Source of the DNA: an uncultured Bacteroidales bacterium
GTDB lineage: Bacteria > Bacteroidota > Bacteroidia > Bacteroidales > UBA932
Length of the DNA stretch: 64,000 bases
Assembly (NCBI GenBank): GCA_949286415.1
Contig: CASEBV010000012.1
Location: forward strand, 218,512-282,511
Direction: 5' to 3'
A program made the position numbers and the translations under genes. A model generated the notes under the pieces. The model was not told the origin of the DNA and did no database searches. It was given only the letters and a program-made list of their open reading frames with translations. Position 1 is the stretch's first letter. The number at the start of each line of letters is the position of its first letter. Shown piece by piece: positions 51,899 through 60,870 of this stretch.

Positions 51899-52719
51899 AT
51901 GGCGTAGTGCTTCAGATCCTGAGCCAGAGCCTTTGGCCCATTGAAGAAGAACAGGCTGTACGCCCTCTCTGTGTCTATAGGAGTGGAGCTCCAATAACTG
52001 CCTTGAATGCCATCAGAAGAAACTGGGAACCCATAAGGCTCGTAGCCTGCGGCGGGAAGGAAAATTGAGTTCCCGTTGGAGCCGGTGACAATGTAGCCGT
52101 TGTGTCCGTTCTGTTGCGTCCAGGTCCATTCGCACTTGTCAAGAAGTTCCTGACACTCCGTCCGTGTCGGCAGCCTCCAACTCCCGCCCCAGTTGGCGCG
52201 GGCCGCATCATATTCAGGATTGCCGGAAATTTCAGTAATTTCTTCGGCGGGGTCTCCATAATCACTGGGCTCGGTTGCCCCCCAATAGTAATAGTCTCCG
52301 TACTCATCTGGAGCCTCTGCGCCCACATTGCATGTCGCCCATTTGACGCCCAGTCCAAGGTCTGCATATTCATGTCCGTTGTAGTCAACGACTTTTACCG
52401 TACATCTGGCTCTTATTATTCCGTCGGCAGCGGTGGCGGTAACTGAAATCACTGCTTCCCCCGAGGTGATTCCGCTGACCAGGCCGTTGTTGTCCACTGA
52501 AGCTACTTCAGGCCTGGATGATGCCCAGACAAGGCCATTGTCCGCGACGTCTTCCGGATAGACTGTCGCTGTCAGTGTCGCTGTCTCCCCGATTCCGATT
52601 GTCAGTTTTTCCTTGTCAATGCTGATGCCTGGTGCGGCAGGAGTGTTTTCTTTTTTGCACGAGGCGAGGCTTGTCGCAACAAGAAATGCGCAGACAAGCA
52701 GATTTGCGATTTTTTTCAT
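51874..52719 (-). CDS. Ig2/FISUMP-type lipoprotein, paralog 2
   Basis: Lipoprotein of 281 residues with lipobox LASC (Cys21). It has the same order as its neighbour: a BIG2 domain at about 30-113 (IDKEKLTIGIGETATLTATVYPEDVADNGLVWASSRPEVASVDNNGLVSG) and a FISUMP domain from about 115 to the end (YADLGLGVKWATCNVGAEAPDEYGDYYYWGA, ANWGGSWRLPTRTECQEL, YWSSTP, ISVRPVSE). The two proteins share perhaps half their residues, so the duplication is old. The minus-strand promoter at 52769 probably drives both. Function unknown. Confidence 0.87.
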   Translation of the reverse strand: MKKIANLLVCAFLVATSLASCKKENTPAAPGISIDKEKLTIGIGETATLTATVYPEDVADNGLVWASSRPEVASVDNNGLVSGITSGEAVISVTATAADGIIRARCTVKVVDYNGHEYADLGLGVKWATCNVGAEAPDEYGDYYYWGATEPSDYGDPAEEITEISGNPEYDAARANWGGSWRLPTRTECQELLDKCEWTWTQQNGHNGYIVTGSNGNSIFLPAAGYEPYGFPVSSDGIQGSYWSSTPIDTERAYSLFFFNGPKALAQDLKHYAISVRPVSE

Positions 52720-52768
52720 GGTAATTTATTTTGTTTGTTTGAGTTGTCTCATCCGGCCGACCACGAAA

Positions 52769-52776
52769 CAAAAATA
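52769..52776 (-). promoter_or_regulatory. Promoter -7 element TATTTTTG for the FISUMP lipoprotein pair
   Basis: Plus-strand CAAAAATA reads TATTTTTG on the minus strand, 50 bases before the paralog 2 start. Confidence 0.6.
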
Positions 52777-52890
52777 TACAAAAAAATCAGGGGGGGGCAA
52801 ATTTTTCTTTATATTATTGAATAAAGAGGAGAGCAAAGGAATATAAAGAGAAAATAGATGCTTATCTATGCTGCATCCTAAAATCGTCAG

Positions 52891-52945
52891 GTGGGGGCTC
52901 CACCGGGCGCGGTTGCGAAATCAACATGGATTTCCCGTTGATGCC
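52891..52945. repeat. Dispersed repeat remnant, copy D
   Basis: About 45 bases (52899-52943) match the last hairpin arm and the tail of copy A (14359-14403), including CCACCGG and the shared AAATCAACATGGATTT. GGTGG...CCACC at 52890-52904 still folds into a small hairpin. The first two hairpins are missing, so this looks like a deletion derivative. Confidence 0.65.
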
Positions 52946-52976
52946 TTTGGGGCAAATAGCACACCTTGATAAAAAT

Positions 52977-53010
52977 AAATCTCTGCTAATCATCTGATTA
53001 GTAGAGATTT
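52977..53010 (-). terminator. Terminator of tRNA-Leu
   Basis: Arms 52977-52992 and 52995-53010 pair over 16 positions with one mismatch. On the minus strand the hairpin is followed by ATTTTTAT. It lies directly past the tRNA 3' end. Confidence 0.8.
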
Positions 53011-53014
53011 TCTG

Positions 53015-53096
53015 TGCGGGCGAAGGGACTCGAACCCATACGCCTCACGGCACCAGATCCTAAGTCTGGCTTGGCTACCAATTACAACACGCCCGC
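53015..53096 (-). tRNA. tRNA-Leu (anticodon TAG)
   Basis: Class II tRNA of 82 nt on the minus strand. The acceptor arms GCGGGCG and CGCCCGC pair fully with discriminator A. The anticodon loop CTTAGGA gives TAG. A long variable arm (TGCCGTGAGGCGTA region) supports leucine, and the T loop is GTTCGAGTC. CCA is not encoded. Confidence 0.96.
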
Positions 53097-53120
53097 AAGA
53101 CTTTCGTCTGAAAAGGTTGG

Positions 53121-53128
53121 CAAAGATA
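53121..53128 (-). promoter_or_regulatory. Promoter -7 element TATCTTTG for tRNA-Leu
   Basis: Plus-strand CAAAGATA reads TATCTTTG on the minus strand, 25 bases before the tRNA 5' end. Confidence 0.65.
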
Positions 53129-53208
53129 GGGATTTAATCCGGGAAGGCAAAATTTTTTCCCGCCACTTCACTACGGCAACCCATTGGCCGCCCTTTCCCT
53201 GCCTCAGG

Positions 53209-54072
53209 TTACAGCGGCTTCCTGAAACCGGCGCGGCACCAGTTGTCCATGGAGTCGCTTTCCGTGAATACAAGACCGCAGGCTTCGGCGACGCCGCGTA
53301 TCATCGGGAGGTCTTCCGTGTAGAAGCCGCTGACGAACAGCAGTCCGCCTTTGCGGAGTGACCTCGAGTATGTCGGAATGTCCTGGATGAGGATGTTGCG
53401 GTTGATGTTTGCGAGCAGGACATCATATTTGCCCATCTGGAGGAGGGAGGCGTCTCCGCAGTAAGTCTCGACATGCCTTGACACGCGGTTGAGCCTGGCA
53501 TTGTCAAAGGCAGAGACGGCAGCGACAGCATCTATGTCAATTCCGTAAGTGTGGGCAGCGCCCATCTTGGCGGCAAGTATGGCAAGAATTGCTGTACCGC
53601 ATCCCATGTCCATGATGATTTTCCCCTTGATTGCGGCTTCATGCTGCAGCAGGGCCCGGCACATCAGGTATGTGGTCTGGTGGTGGCCTGTGCCGAAAGC
53701 CATCTTCGGGTCGATGGTGATGTTGAACCGTGTCTTCTTCAGACCCTTGTGGAATGAGGCCTTTACAGTGCATTTCCCGTCCACGACTATCGGGGTGAAA
53801 TTGCTTTCCCACAGCGCGTTCCAGTTGGTGGCGGGGATGAGCCTTGCGGAGAAGTCGGTTACTCGGAACGAATCTTCCTCAAGTCCGCTCAGAACGAGCC
53901 TGAGCATCTGGGCACTGTACTCGTCCTTGGGGAGGTAGCATTTCAGATATGGATTTTCAGACTCAAAGGACTCGAACGGGAGTTCTTCAAGTTCTGCCAT
54001 CAGGATTTCCGCATTCTCGTCGCTGTACGGTTCGATCCTTATCGACACCTCTATATATTCCTGGCTGTTCAT
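53209..54072 (-). CDS. prmA: Ribosomal protein L11 methyltransferase
   Basis: SAM-dependent methyltransferase that modifies lysines and the N-terminus of L11. The 287-residue protein has the N-terminal substrate domain (1-100, YIEVSIRIEPYSDENAEILMAELEELPFESFE), then the Rossmann-like catalytic domain with DPKMAFGTGHHQTTYLMCRAL, SAM motif I in IIMDMGCGTAILAILAAKMGA, acidic motif II in YGIDIDAVA and the NIN motif LLANINRNIL, diagnostic for PrmA. ATG 54072 is chosen over the longer frame from 54117, which would begin close to the promoter. It is monocistronic. Confidence 0.95.
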   Translation of the reverse strand: MNSQEYIEVSIRIEPYSDENAEILMAELEELPFESFESENPYLKCYLPKDEYSAQMLRLVLSGLEEDSFRVTDFSARLIPATNWNALWESNFTPIVVDGKCTVKASFHKGLKKTRFNITIDPKMAFGTGHHQTTYLMCRALLQHEAAIKGKIIMDMGCGTAILAILAAKMGAAHTYGIDIDAVAAVSAFDNARLNRVSRHVETYCGDASLLQMGKYDVLLANINRNILIQDIPTYSRSLRKGGLLFVSGFYTEDLPMIRGVAEACGLVFTESDSMDNWCRAGFRKPL

Positions 54073-54091
54073 GACATGAGTTTTATCTCGG

Positions 54092-54099
54092 CAAATATA
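54092..54099 (-). promoter_or_regulatory. Promoter -7 element TATATTTG for prmA
   Basis: Plus-strand CAAATATA reads TATATTTG on the minus strand, 20 bases before the prmA start. Confidence 0.6.
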
Positions 54100-54235
54100 C
54101 GCAGAAGCCGAGAGCAATGCAAGCTTGCTTGCAATTGCCGAGGCGCAACAGTATAAATGATTACCAATTGCTGTCGTTTCGACCGTAGGGCATGAGGCGC
54201 CAGTATGGTTTTTATGTAAAATGCATTATACAGAA

Positions 54236-54271
54236 TTCATTATGAAATTTGCATAATGAAAAATTCATAAT
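54236..54271 (+). promoter_or_regulatory. Candidate operator: inverted repeat TTCATTAT / ATAATGAA
   Basis: Perfect 8-bp inverted repeat (54236-54243 and 54253-54260) with nine bases between, followed by a third half-site TTCATAAT at 54264-54271 that abuts the promoter. The placement suits a repressor or autoregulator of the ATPase gene. Confidence 0.45.
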
Positions 54272-54279
54272 TATATTTG
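54272..54279 (+). promoter_or_regulatory. Promoter -7 element TATATTTG for the P-loop ATPase gene
   Basis: Exact TAnnTTTG match 22 bases before ATG 54301. Confidence 0.65.
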
Positions 54280-54300
54280 TCATATAAAAACTGATTGGCA

Positions 54301-55443
54301 ATGAATCCATTTGTAATTACAGGGAATATTCCGGAAAAGCTTTTCTGTGACAGGCGGAAAGAGTCACAGAGAATAATCAGGGGGCTTTCGGGCGGAGACA
54401 ATATCTGCCTGATATCACAACGCCGGATGGGCAAGTCAAAATTGGTCAAGTTCTGCTATGACAGGCCGGAATTGTCAGAAAGCTGTTACACATTCTATGT
54501 GGACATCTTGCATACGAGCAGCCTTCAGGAATTCAGCTGGCAGTTCGGCCAGGCGGTATTTTCGCAGCTTGTATCTCAAAGCAGGAAAATGTTGGATGCG
54601 TTTGTCAGGGGGCTGAAGTCAATAAATGCGAAGTTCGGATTTGATCCCATGACGGGGCTTCCGACATTCAGCCTGGAGCTTGGAGATATTGTCCGCCCGG
54701 ACTATACGCTTGCGGAAATCTTCGGATGCCTTGAAGCGGCGGACAGGACGTGCATAGTGACATTCGATGAGTTCCAGCAGATCGGAATGTATCCGGAGAA
54801 GAACATGGAGGCCCTGTTGAGGTCACACATACAGCATTTGTCAAATGTGCATTTCATATTTGCGGGAAGCGAGAGAAATATGGTGTCGCAGATGTTCCAG
54901 TCTTCTGCACGTCCGTTTTATAACAGCGCTTCAATTCTGGAACTGCTTCCGATAAGCCGGACTGAATATTTCCCGTTTGTCACAGGTCATTTTGCCGAGG
55001 CGGGGAAAAGCATCGCAACAGAAAATGTGCAGAAGATATATGACCTTTATGAGGGTAATACATATTGTATGCAAAAGACATTTCATGAGGCTTTTGATGC
55101 TGTGCCGTCCGGTTCTGAATGCTCATTGGACAATTTGCGTCAGACTGTAGATTCGATTCTGGAGGAGGCCGGGTCCGGTTACCGGCTGATGCTGTCAGGT
55201 ATACCGACAAGACAGAAAGAACTGCTTTATGCAGTTGCATCGGAAGTACGGGCGGAAAAGATAATGGGGGCTGATTTTATCCGCAGATATTCCTTGGCTT
55301 CAAGCAGTGCTGTCCAGACGGCTGCCGCAAAGTTGAGAAAAATGGATCTTCTGACTGTCCGGGACGGTGCCTATCTTATACCGGACATAATGTTGAGGAT
55401 GTATCTGCAGCGAATTTCGGATCCGGGGAAACAATTTTTGTAG
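54301..55443 (+). CDS. P-loop ATPase of the archaeal-type (MNS/STAND-like) family
   Basis: ATPase of 380 residues, role unknown. The Walker A region is LISQRRMGKSKLVKF at about 38-52, which fits the GxxRxGKS variant of archaeal-type ATPases. Walker B is CIVTFDEFQQIGMYP at about 151-165, and a sensor-like FIFAGSERNMVSQMF follows. The last 120 residues look like a winged-helix domain (GADFIRRYSLASSSAVQTAAAKLRKMDLLTV). Such proteins are common in Bacteroidetes as solitary genes and may act as signalling switches. An upstream inverted repeat suggests regulation. It is not adjacent to an obvious effector: prmA diverges and tryptophanase follows 107 bases later. Confidence 0.85.
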   Translation: MNPFVITGNIPEKLFCDRRKESQRIIRGLSGGDNICLISQRRMGKSKLVKFCYDRPELSESCYTFYVDILHTSSLQEFSWQFGQAVFSQLVSQSRKMLDAFVRGLKSINAKFGFDPMTGLPTFSLELGDIVRPDYTLAEIFGCLEAADRTCIVTFDEFQQIGMYPEKNMEALLRSHIQHLSNVHFIFAGSERNMVSQMFQSSARPFYNSASILELLPISRTEYFPFVTGHFAEAGKSIATENVQKIYDLYEGNTYCMQKTFHEAFDAVPSGSECSLDNLRQTVDSILEEAGSGYRLMLSGIPTRQKELLYAVASEVRAEKIMGADFIRRYSLASSSAVQTAAAKLRKMDLLTVRDGAYLIPDIMLRMYLQRISDPGKQFL

Positions 55444-55550
55444 AAATGAATTGAAATATTTGAAAATATTTCCGATAAACTTGATTTTGCTTAAAAAATG
55501 TGATAAATTAGCAAGATGTTGTAAAAAATAACAATCAAAAAATCGGAAAT

Positions 55551-56936
55551 ATGGAACTGCCTTTTGCTGAATCCTACAGGATCAAGATGGTGGAGAATCT
55601 CCACAAATCCACCCGGGAAGAACGGGAGAAATGGATCAAGGAAGCCAAGTACAATCTTTTCAATCTCAAGAGCGAATATGTCTACATCGACATGCTGACC
55701 GACTCCGGGACGGGGGCGATGAGCGACAGGCAGTGGGCTGCCATAATGGAGGGGGACGAGAGCTATGCCGGGGCGACTTCGTTCTACAGGCTGAAGGAGT
55801 CCATCATGGACATAACCGGTCTGGAATATGTGCTCCCGACACATCAGGGCAGGGCTGCCGAAAATGTGCTTTTCTCCGCCATTGTGAAGGAAGGGGACTA
55901 TCTGCCCGGAAATTCGCATTTCGACACCACCAAGGGGCATATCGAATATCGTAAGGCCCACGCCATTGACTGTACCATAGGCGAGGCTTCCGACACAGAG
56001 CTTGAAATCCCGTTCAAGGGAAATATGGATCTCGGAAAGCTGGAAGATGTTCTGAAGTCCCATCCCGCCGGGAAGATTCCTGCCGTCGTGCTTACAATCA
56101 CCAACAACACCGCAGGAGGGCAGCCTGTGTCAATGGAGAACATCAGGGGCGTGTCGGAGCTATGTCATAAATACGGGGTGAAGCTGCTCATTGACTCTGC
56201 CCGCTTTGCCGAGAACGCATATTTCATCAAGACCAGGGAAAAGGGATATGCCGACAAGAGCATAAAGGAGATAGTCAGGGAAATATACTCCTACGCCGAT
56301 TATATGACAATGTCCGCAAAGAAGGACGGAATCGTCAACATCGGCGGCTTCCTTGCTTTCAGGGACGAGAAGGACATGCAGAAATGCCAGATGTTCAGCA
56401 TCATGTACGAGGGTTTCCTCACATACGGAGGCATGGCGGGGCGTGACATGAATGCCCTTGCCCGGGGGCTTCAGGAAAGCATGGATTTCGACTATCTGTC
56501 CACCCGAATAGGTCAGGTGGCATATCTGGCGTCAAAACTTGATGAATACGGCATTCCTTACCAGCGTCCTGCCGGTGGCCATGCCATATTCGTGGATGCC
56601 AAGAAGATACTGACGAATCTGCCGAAGGAGCAGTTCCAGGCACAGACTCTTGCCGTCGAGCTGTATCTTGAGGGCGGCATCAGGGGCGTGGAGATCGGGG
56701 CCCTGCTGGCGGACCGGGATCCGGAGACCCGTGAGAACCGGTATCCCCGTCTTGAACTCCTGAGGCTTGCTGTGGCCCGCCGGGTATACACGAACAATCA
56801 TATGGACTATGTGGCCGCCGCACTTAAGAATGTCTATGACCGCAGGGAAAGCATCAGGACAGGATACCGCATAACCCGGGAACTGCCTGTAATGCGCCAT
56901 TTCACAATAGAGCTGGAAAGAGTGCGTCAGATTTGA
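55551..56936 (+). CDS. tnaA: Tryptophanase (L-tryptophan indole-lyase)
   Basis: PLP enzyme that splits tryptophan into indole, pyruvate and ammonia. The 461-residue protein shows LTDSGTGAMSDRQWAAIMEGDESYAG, PTHQGRAAENVLF, LIDSARFAENAYFIK and MSAKKDG, where Lys257 or 258 binds PLP. It is close to tyrosine phenol-lyase, but GVEIGALLADRD and the C-terminal MRHFT (His450) match the tryptophanase residues rather than the arginine and phenylalanine of the tyrosine enzyme. No leader peptide like TnaC and no tnaB permease are present next to it. A terminator follows. Indole formation is a firm prediction for the strain. Confidence 0.93.
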   Translation: MELPFAESYRIKMVENLHKSTREEREKWIKEAKYNLFNLKSEYVYIDMLTDSGTGAMSDRQWAAIMEGDESYAGATSFYRLKESIMDITGLEYVLPTHQGRAAENVLFSAIVKEGDYLPGNSHFDTTKGHIEYRKAHAIDCTIGEASDTELEIPFKGNMDLGKLEDVLKSHPAGKIPAVVLTITNNTAGGQPVSMENIRGVSELCHKYGVKLLIDSARFAENAYFIKTREKGYADKSIKEIVREIYSYADYMTMSAKKDGIVNIGGFLAFRDEKDMQKCQMFSIMYEGFLTYGGMAGRDMNALARGLQESMDFDYLSTRIGQVAYLASKLDEYGIPYQRPAGGHAIFVDAKKILTNLPKEQFQAQTLAVELYLEGGIRGVEIGALLADRDPETRENRYPRLELLRLAVARRVYTNNHMDYVAAALKNVYDRRESIRTGYRITRELPVMRHFTIELERVRQI

Positions 56937-56961
56937 CGGAGGCGGAATGTCCTCCGGCCAG

Positions 56962-56989
56962 GGCGCAGGTCATTCGATCTGCGCCTTTT
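56962..56989 (+). terminator. Terminator of tnaA
   Basis: GGCGCAG (56962-56968) pairs perfectly with CTGCGCC (56979-56985), followed by TTTTCTT. It overlaps the last codons of the convergent AsmA gene. Confidence 0.65.
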
Positions 56990-59900
56990 CTTCTGCAGAC
57001 AGGGAGTCAAGCTGCTGGTCTACTGCCTGGCGGTAATTGATTCTCTGTTTGTAGTCCTCTATGATTCTCTGCTGCTCGTTTTCGGAGACGGCCTTGTCCA
57101 CACCTTCCTGGAAAATGTTCCTGATGGATTCCCGGAGGTTGATTCTGGTCTTGTCTATCACGCCTGAGAATACCGGGACATCCGCGCTTTTGTATTTCGC
57201 CTTCCCGATTCGGAACTTGAAGTCATCGAAGGTTCCGGACAGGTCTATCCCGAGTCTGAACGGAATCGGGGACTGGATGACGGACACATGGTATCTGAAG
57301 CTTGAGTCAAGGTTCTGGATGCCGCTCATGGCAAGGGTATACCGGTCCACTTTGAGAACGAACGGGAATATTTCCAGCCTGTTGTCGGAAATGAGTCCTT
57401 CCACCGACATGTGGTCAATGTGGCCTCCTCTCCTGTCCTTGAATTTCAGTTTCCTGGCAATCTCCGAGAATGCCGTGCTTTCCGAGAGTTCAAGATTTTC
57501 CCCGGTAATCCTGAGCACTCCGTTGATTGTAGGTGTCTCTATGCTCATCAGGGTGTCAATGGCGGCTGTGGCTGACATTATGCAGTTGAGCCTTCCCTTG
57601 AATGATTTGAGCATAGGCATTATCGAATCAACTGCCGGCATCATGTCTATTACCTTTTCTGCCGTGACATCTGACAGCGTCAGGTCGAATCCGGTCTTCA
57701 TGTCTTTCTTCGTCCGTGTTGAATAGAAGCCTTCGAATCCGATATTCCCGATGTCGGAGGTGGCGACTGTATTTGTGAGCTGGACACATCTTTCCTTGAC
57801 GGTAATGTCAGTCGTCATGCTGTCTATCGTCAGATTGGAATAGGTGACATCGGATGCCTTCAGACTGAGGCTGGCAATGATGTTGGCCGGGACAACAATG
57901 AGAGGCGAGGCCGCCGGGACAACATCCGAAAGCGTGTCGGTCGCAATCATTTCGAGATATTCGTCGTCATCAATGTCGAGTGATGCGGCAGAGACATTTT
58001 TCGGCACAAATTCCGCTCCCAGCGAATATGCTCCGAGCAGTTCGTTGAGGTTGAGGCGCTCTGAACGGACATCCAGTTTCAGATTGATGAATCCTCTGCC
58101 GAGAAGGGCTGCGCGCAGCCCTGTCAGCTGTCCGTGTGCCGAGAGGTCGGACGAGCCGCTCCTGAGTCTGAAACTGTCAAACCTTATTTCGTTGTTGTTC
58201 ATTGAGGCGCTGACATCGGAGAGACTGTTGCGCAACGGGAAATACGGACTCATGAGCATGGCTCTTCCAAGAGTGAATTTCCCGTCTATGTCCCATTCCC
58301 GGAAATATTTTGCCATTGTGTCGCTGAGCCTCAGATTGAGGTCCTGTTTCATGAAATCCTTTTCGCTCAACCAGTCAGGCAGCTGCCTTGTGCCCCTGAT
58401 CTTGCGCAGGTGACGGAACAGCGAGTCTCTCGGGATGTCCGGATACCGTTTGGCGAGGGAGTCTACAAATGCCTTTGCCCTCTGTCTGCGTTCTATGGAA
58501 TTCATTGCGGCTGTGGCATTGATGTCCATGTCCCGTATTGCGATTCTGTTGACCGGCCCGCGCATGAAGATTCTGCCGTTGGTGCTGTTGAGGGTCAGCA
58601 CAGGTATCTTCGGATTGCTTTCTTTGGGCGAGATTCTGAATGTGCTGCCGGAGTTTGCGACAGCCACGAAAGAAGTGTCGGCCCCGACAAGGGACAGCCG
58701 GCGTATGTCAAGCTTGCCTCCGAACGGATAGAAACGGGATGAATCTGCCTTGTTGAGGATGGCTGCGGAGTTCTGTGCTTTCAGTGACAGGTCTTTCCCG
58801 ACAATGCGCATCCTGTTCTTGTATGATATGAATGTGCTGTCTATTGAAGCAGTGAAGGCAAGCATCCGTTCTCCCTGGGCTACCGAAGAATCCCTCGTGT
58901 TGCCCACTGCCCCGAGCCACAGGTCGAGGCTGTCGGCGAAAAATGTCAGAGTGTCCTTCTCTGAAATTATTTTCAGACCTTTGCTTTTGGCCTGTCCGGA
59001 GATGTCAGCCTGTGCGAGCTGGTACGGATCAAGTTGCGAGAGATTGGCCTTCCCTTTGATTCTGGCATAGAAGTCCCCTCCGACAGTCAGTCCGCTGTTT
59101 TTCTTCATGAACCGGGACAATGTGTCGAGGCTGATTCCTGCCCTGGCATCGAGGTCTACCGACGGGTCTTCTCCGAGGATATCCGAAGCTGAGCCTGATG
59201 CGGCTATGCCGAGAGCTTTGCCCCTGATATGAAAATCTTTGAGCGACACATTGACTGTCCCGTCTTCTTTGCCTGTGATACTTGTTTCCAATGCTATCTC
59301 ATGGCTGACATTGAACATTCTGTTGCCTATTTCGGATGCGGGCACCGACACTTGTGCCGTGAAGGCCGGAATCTGTTTCCTTTCAGGGTCATAGAATCCG
59401 TCAAATGATGCTGACAGACTTATTTCGGCATCTGTCTCAATGTCGGCTGCCGCCTTCAGGATGTTGTGCCTGAAATAATCAAGCACATCATTTGCCTTGC
59501 ATTGCCTTATGCCGGCGCTGCCTTTTACATAGAGCCGGTCAGAGTACCTGACGAGGGCGTCGGCCTTGAAGGGGATATCTGCGACTTTTGCCTCAAGGTC
59601 TTTGATATTTACGCAGAATACCGAGTCCTTCGGGAACTCCAGGTCGGCTTTTATGTCCATAGGAATCCGGATTCTTCCGTAGGATCTTGTCGCCATGAAG
59701 GCCGTGGCTGATGCCGTTGCCCCGATTTCTCCGCGTCTGGCCCGTATGCCGAACCTGTCCAGCCTGAGGGCAAGCGTGTCGGACGGAAGTCTTCCTGCGA
59801 CAAACATGCTGTCTATGCTGAATCCTATTCTCTGCCGGTCATTCCCTCCGACGGAAAGTCTTCCGTTGAACCTCATCCTCTTCAGGGTTACCATTGCGAA

Positions 59901-60491
59901 GACGGTATCTGCAGGCGAAGAGTATACGATTCTCGGATTGCCCAGCATGGTGATTTTTCCCAGGCGGATATCCGGCATCCCGGATGATGCGGAGTCCGTC
60001 TCTTTTGTGCCTGTTGTGTCCGCGCCTGTCTTGAATATGTTCCAGTTGGCCTTGCCGTCCGGATAATTCTTGGCGAAAATCCGCGGCTTGTCAAGCAGGA
60101 GTCCCGGAATCCTGATGTTGCCGAAAGCGAGGGCACCTGCATCTATGGAAGCATAAAGCCTCTTGAATGAGGCCAGGGTGTCTGCTGTCGCCCCCTTTCC
60201 CTGACGGGAATAGAAATCCTGTCCTTCTTCCGGAAATCTGTCAGCCGGATATGTTACGGACACATCGGAGAAGCCGATGTTCAGATAAGGGAAACTGCGG
60301 AATACGGAGAGCCTTACTTTGCCGAAAGAGACATCTCCGTCGATGTATTGTTCTGCAAAATTATTCGCAAGGCGAGTCAGGACGGCAGGAGACAGCGCCA
60401 CCTGGACAATAATCAGCAGTACGGCCCAGATGCCGGCAATCCACAGCAGCACCTTCCATACTGTCTTCATCTTTTTTTTCTCTGTTCCCAT
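56970..60491 (-). CDS. AsmA-family inner-membrane protein (TamB/YhdP-like)
   Basis: Large envelope protein, 1173 residues, with one N-terminal helix (WKVLLWIAGIWAVLLIIVQVAL) and a long periplasmic part of repeated beta segments, as in AsmA-like proteins thought to move lipids between membranes. The AsmA N-terminal region covers about 10-200 (VSFGKVRLSVFRSFPYLNIGFSDVSV). Later beta-groove repeats include LRSGSSDLSAHGQLTGLRAALLGRGFINLKLD, and the AsmA-like C-terminal region LKFKDRRGGHIDHMSVEGLISDNRLEIFPFVLKVDRYTLAMSG lies around 1010-1070. The start at 60491 is preferred over a longer frame; 60470 is another option. Promoter at 60559. Confidence 0.88.
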   Translation of the reverse strand: MGTEKKKMKTVWKVLLWIAGIWAVLLIIVQVALSPAVLTRLANNFAEQYIDGDVSFGKVRLSVFRSFPYLNIGFSDVSVTYPADRFPEEGQDFYSRQGKGATADTLASFKRLYASIDAGALAFGNIRIPGLLLDKPRIFAKNYPDGKANWNIFKTGADTTGTKETDSASSGMPDIRLGKITMLGNPRIVYSSPADTVFAMVTLKRMRFNGRLSVGGNDRQRIGFSIDSMFVAGRLPSDTLALRLDRFGIRARRGEIGATASATAFMATRSYGRIRIPMDIKADLEFPKDSVFCVNIKDLEAKVADIPFKADALVRYSDRLYVKGSAGIRQCKANDVLDYFRHNILKAAADIETDAEISLSASFDGFYDPERKQIPAFTAQVSVPASEIGNRMFNVSHEIALETSITGKEDGTVNVSLKDFHIRGKALGIAASGSASDILGEDPSVDLDARAGISLDTLSRFMKKNSGLTVGGDFYARIKGKANLSQLDPYQLAQADISGQAKSKGLKIISEKDTLTFFADSLDLWLGAVGNTRDSSVAQGERMLAFTASIDSTFISYKNRMRIVGKDLSLKAQNSAAILNKADSSRFYPFGGKLDIRRLSLVGADTSFVAVANSGSTFRISPKESNPKIPVLTLNSTNGRIFMRGPVNRIAIRDMDINATAAMNSIERRQRAKAFVDSLAKRYPDIPRDSLFRHLRKIRGTRQLPDWLSEKDFMKQDLNLRLSDTMAKYFREWDIDGKFTLGRAMLMSPYFPLRNSLSDVSASMNNNEIRFDSFRLRSGSSDLSAHGQLTGLRAALLGRGFINLKLDVRSERLNLNELLGAYSLGAEFVPKNVSAASLDIDDDEYLEMIATDTLSDVVPAASPLIVVPANIIASLSLKASDVTYSNLTIDSMTTDITVKERCVQLTNTVATSDIGNIGFEGFYSTRTKKDMKTGFDLTLSDVTAEKVIDMMPAVDSIMPMLKSFKGRLNCIMSATAAIDTLMSIETPTINGVLRITGENLELSESTAFSEIARKLKFKDRRGGHIDHMSVEGLISDNRLEIFPFVLKVDRYTLAMSGIQNLDSSFRYHVSVIQSPIPFRLGIDLSGTFDDFKFRIGKAKYKSADVPVFSGVIDKTRINLRESIRNIFQEGVDKAVSENEQQRIIEDYKQRINYRQAVDQQLDSLSAEEKAQIE

Positions 60492-60558
60492 GAGATACTG
60501 TTTTCCGTTGACCCGGGCATGCTCAGACTGCTGTCGCGCCGTCAATCCCGGATGATGA

Positions 60559-60566
60559 CAAATTTA
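60559..60566 (-). promoter_or_regulatory. Promoter -7 element TAAATTTG for the AsmA-family gene
   Basis: Plus-strand CAAATTTA reads TAAATTTG on the minus strand, 68 bases before the chosen start. Confidence 0.55.
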
Positions 60567-60578
60567 GAAAAAAATACG

Positions 60579-60604
60579 AAAAAAGGTGACCGCAACGGGT
60601 CACC
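60579..60604 (-). terminator. Terminator of rpsU
   Basis: On the minus strand GGTGACC pairs with GGTCACC (plus 60585-60591 and 60598-60604) and is followed by a run of six T. It lies 65 bases past the rpsU stop. Confidence 0.75.
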
Positions 60605-60668
60605 TTCACATATATTCATCAATGCTTCAAAAATTCATCAATGACTCTATGTCTTCCGGAGGCTGGGA

Positions 60669-60863
60669 CTATTTCTCGTCCATCAGCTGCATGTGCTGGA
60701 CATAGATGGCCTTCTTGATCTCTTCTCTCCTCTTCACTGACGGCTTTACGAATGCCTTTCTCGCACGGAGCTCACGGATGGCACCGGTCTTCTCGAATTT
60801 CCTTTTGAATTTCTTAAGAGCTTTCTCTATGTTCTCGCCCTCCTTTACAGGAACTATAATCAT
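60669..60863 (-). CDS. rpsU: Small ribosomal subunit protein bS21
   Basis: Ribosomal protein of 64 residues, basic and helical, with the family pattern MIIVPVKEGENIEKALKKFKRKFEKTGAIRELRARKAF. In Bacteroidetes bS21 helps hide the anti-Shine-Dalgarno sequence of 16S rRNA, and Tyr54 has been implicated in this in Flavobacterium; Tyr54 is present here in KKAIYVQHMQ. The mRNA has an unusually strong Shine-Dalgarno (60871-60883), unlike other genes in the window, which fits reported autoregulation. It has its own promoter and terminator. Confidence 0.97.
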   Translation of the reverse strand: MIIVPVKEGENIEKALKKFKRKFEKTGAIRELRARKAFVKPSVKRREEIKKAIYVQHMQLMDEK

Positions 60864-60870
60864 CGCTAAA

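Noticed and set aside
55444..55550. Possible tnaC-like leader peptide before tryptophanase
   Set aside because: No short frame with a conserved tryptophan and stop at the right place was found in the 107-base gap.
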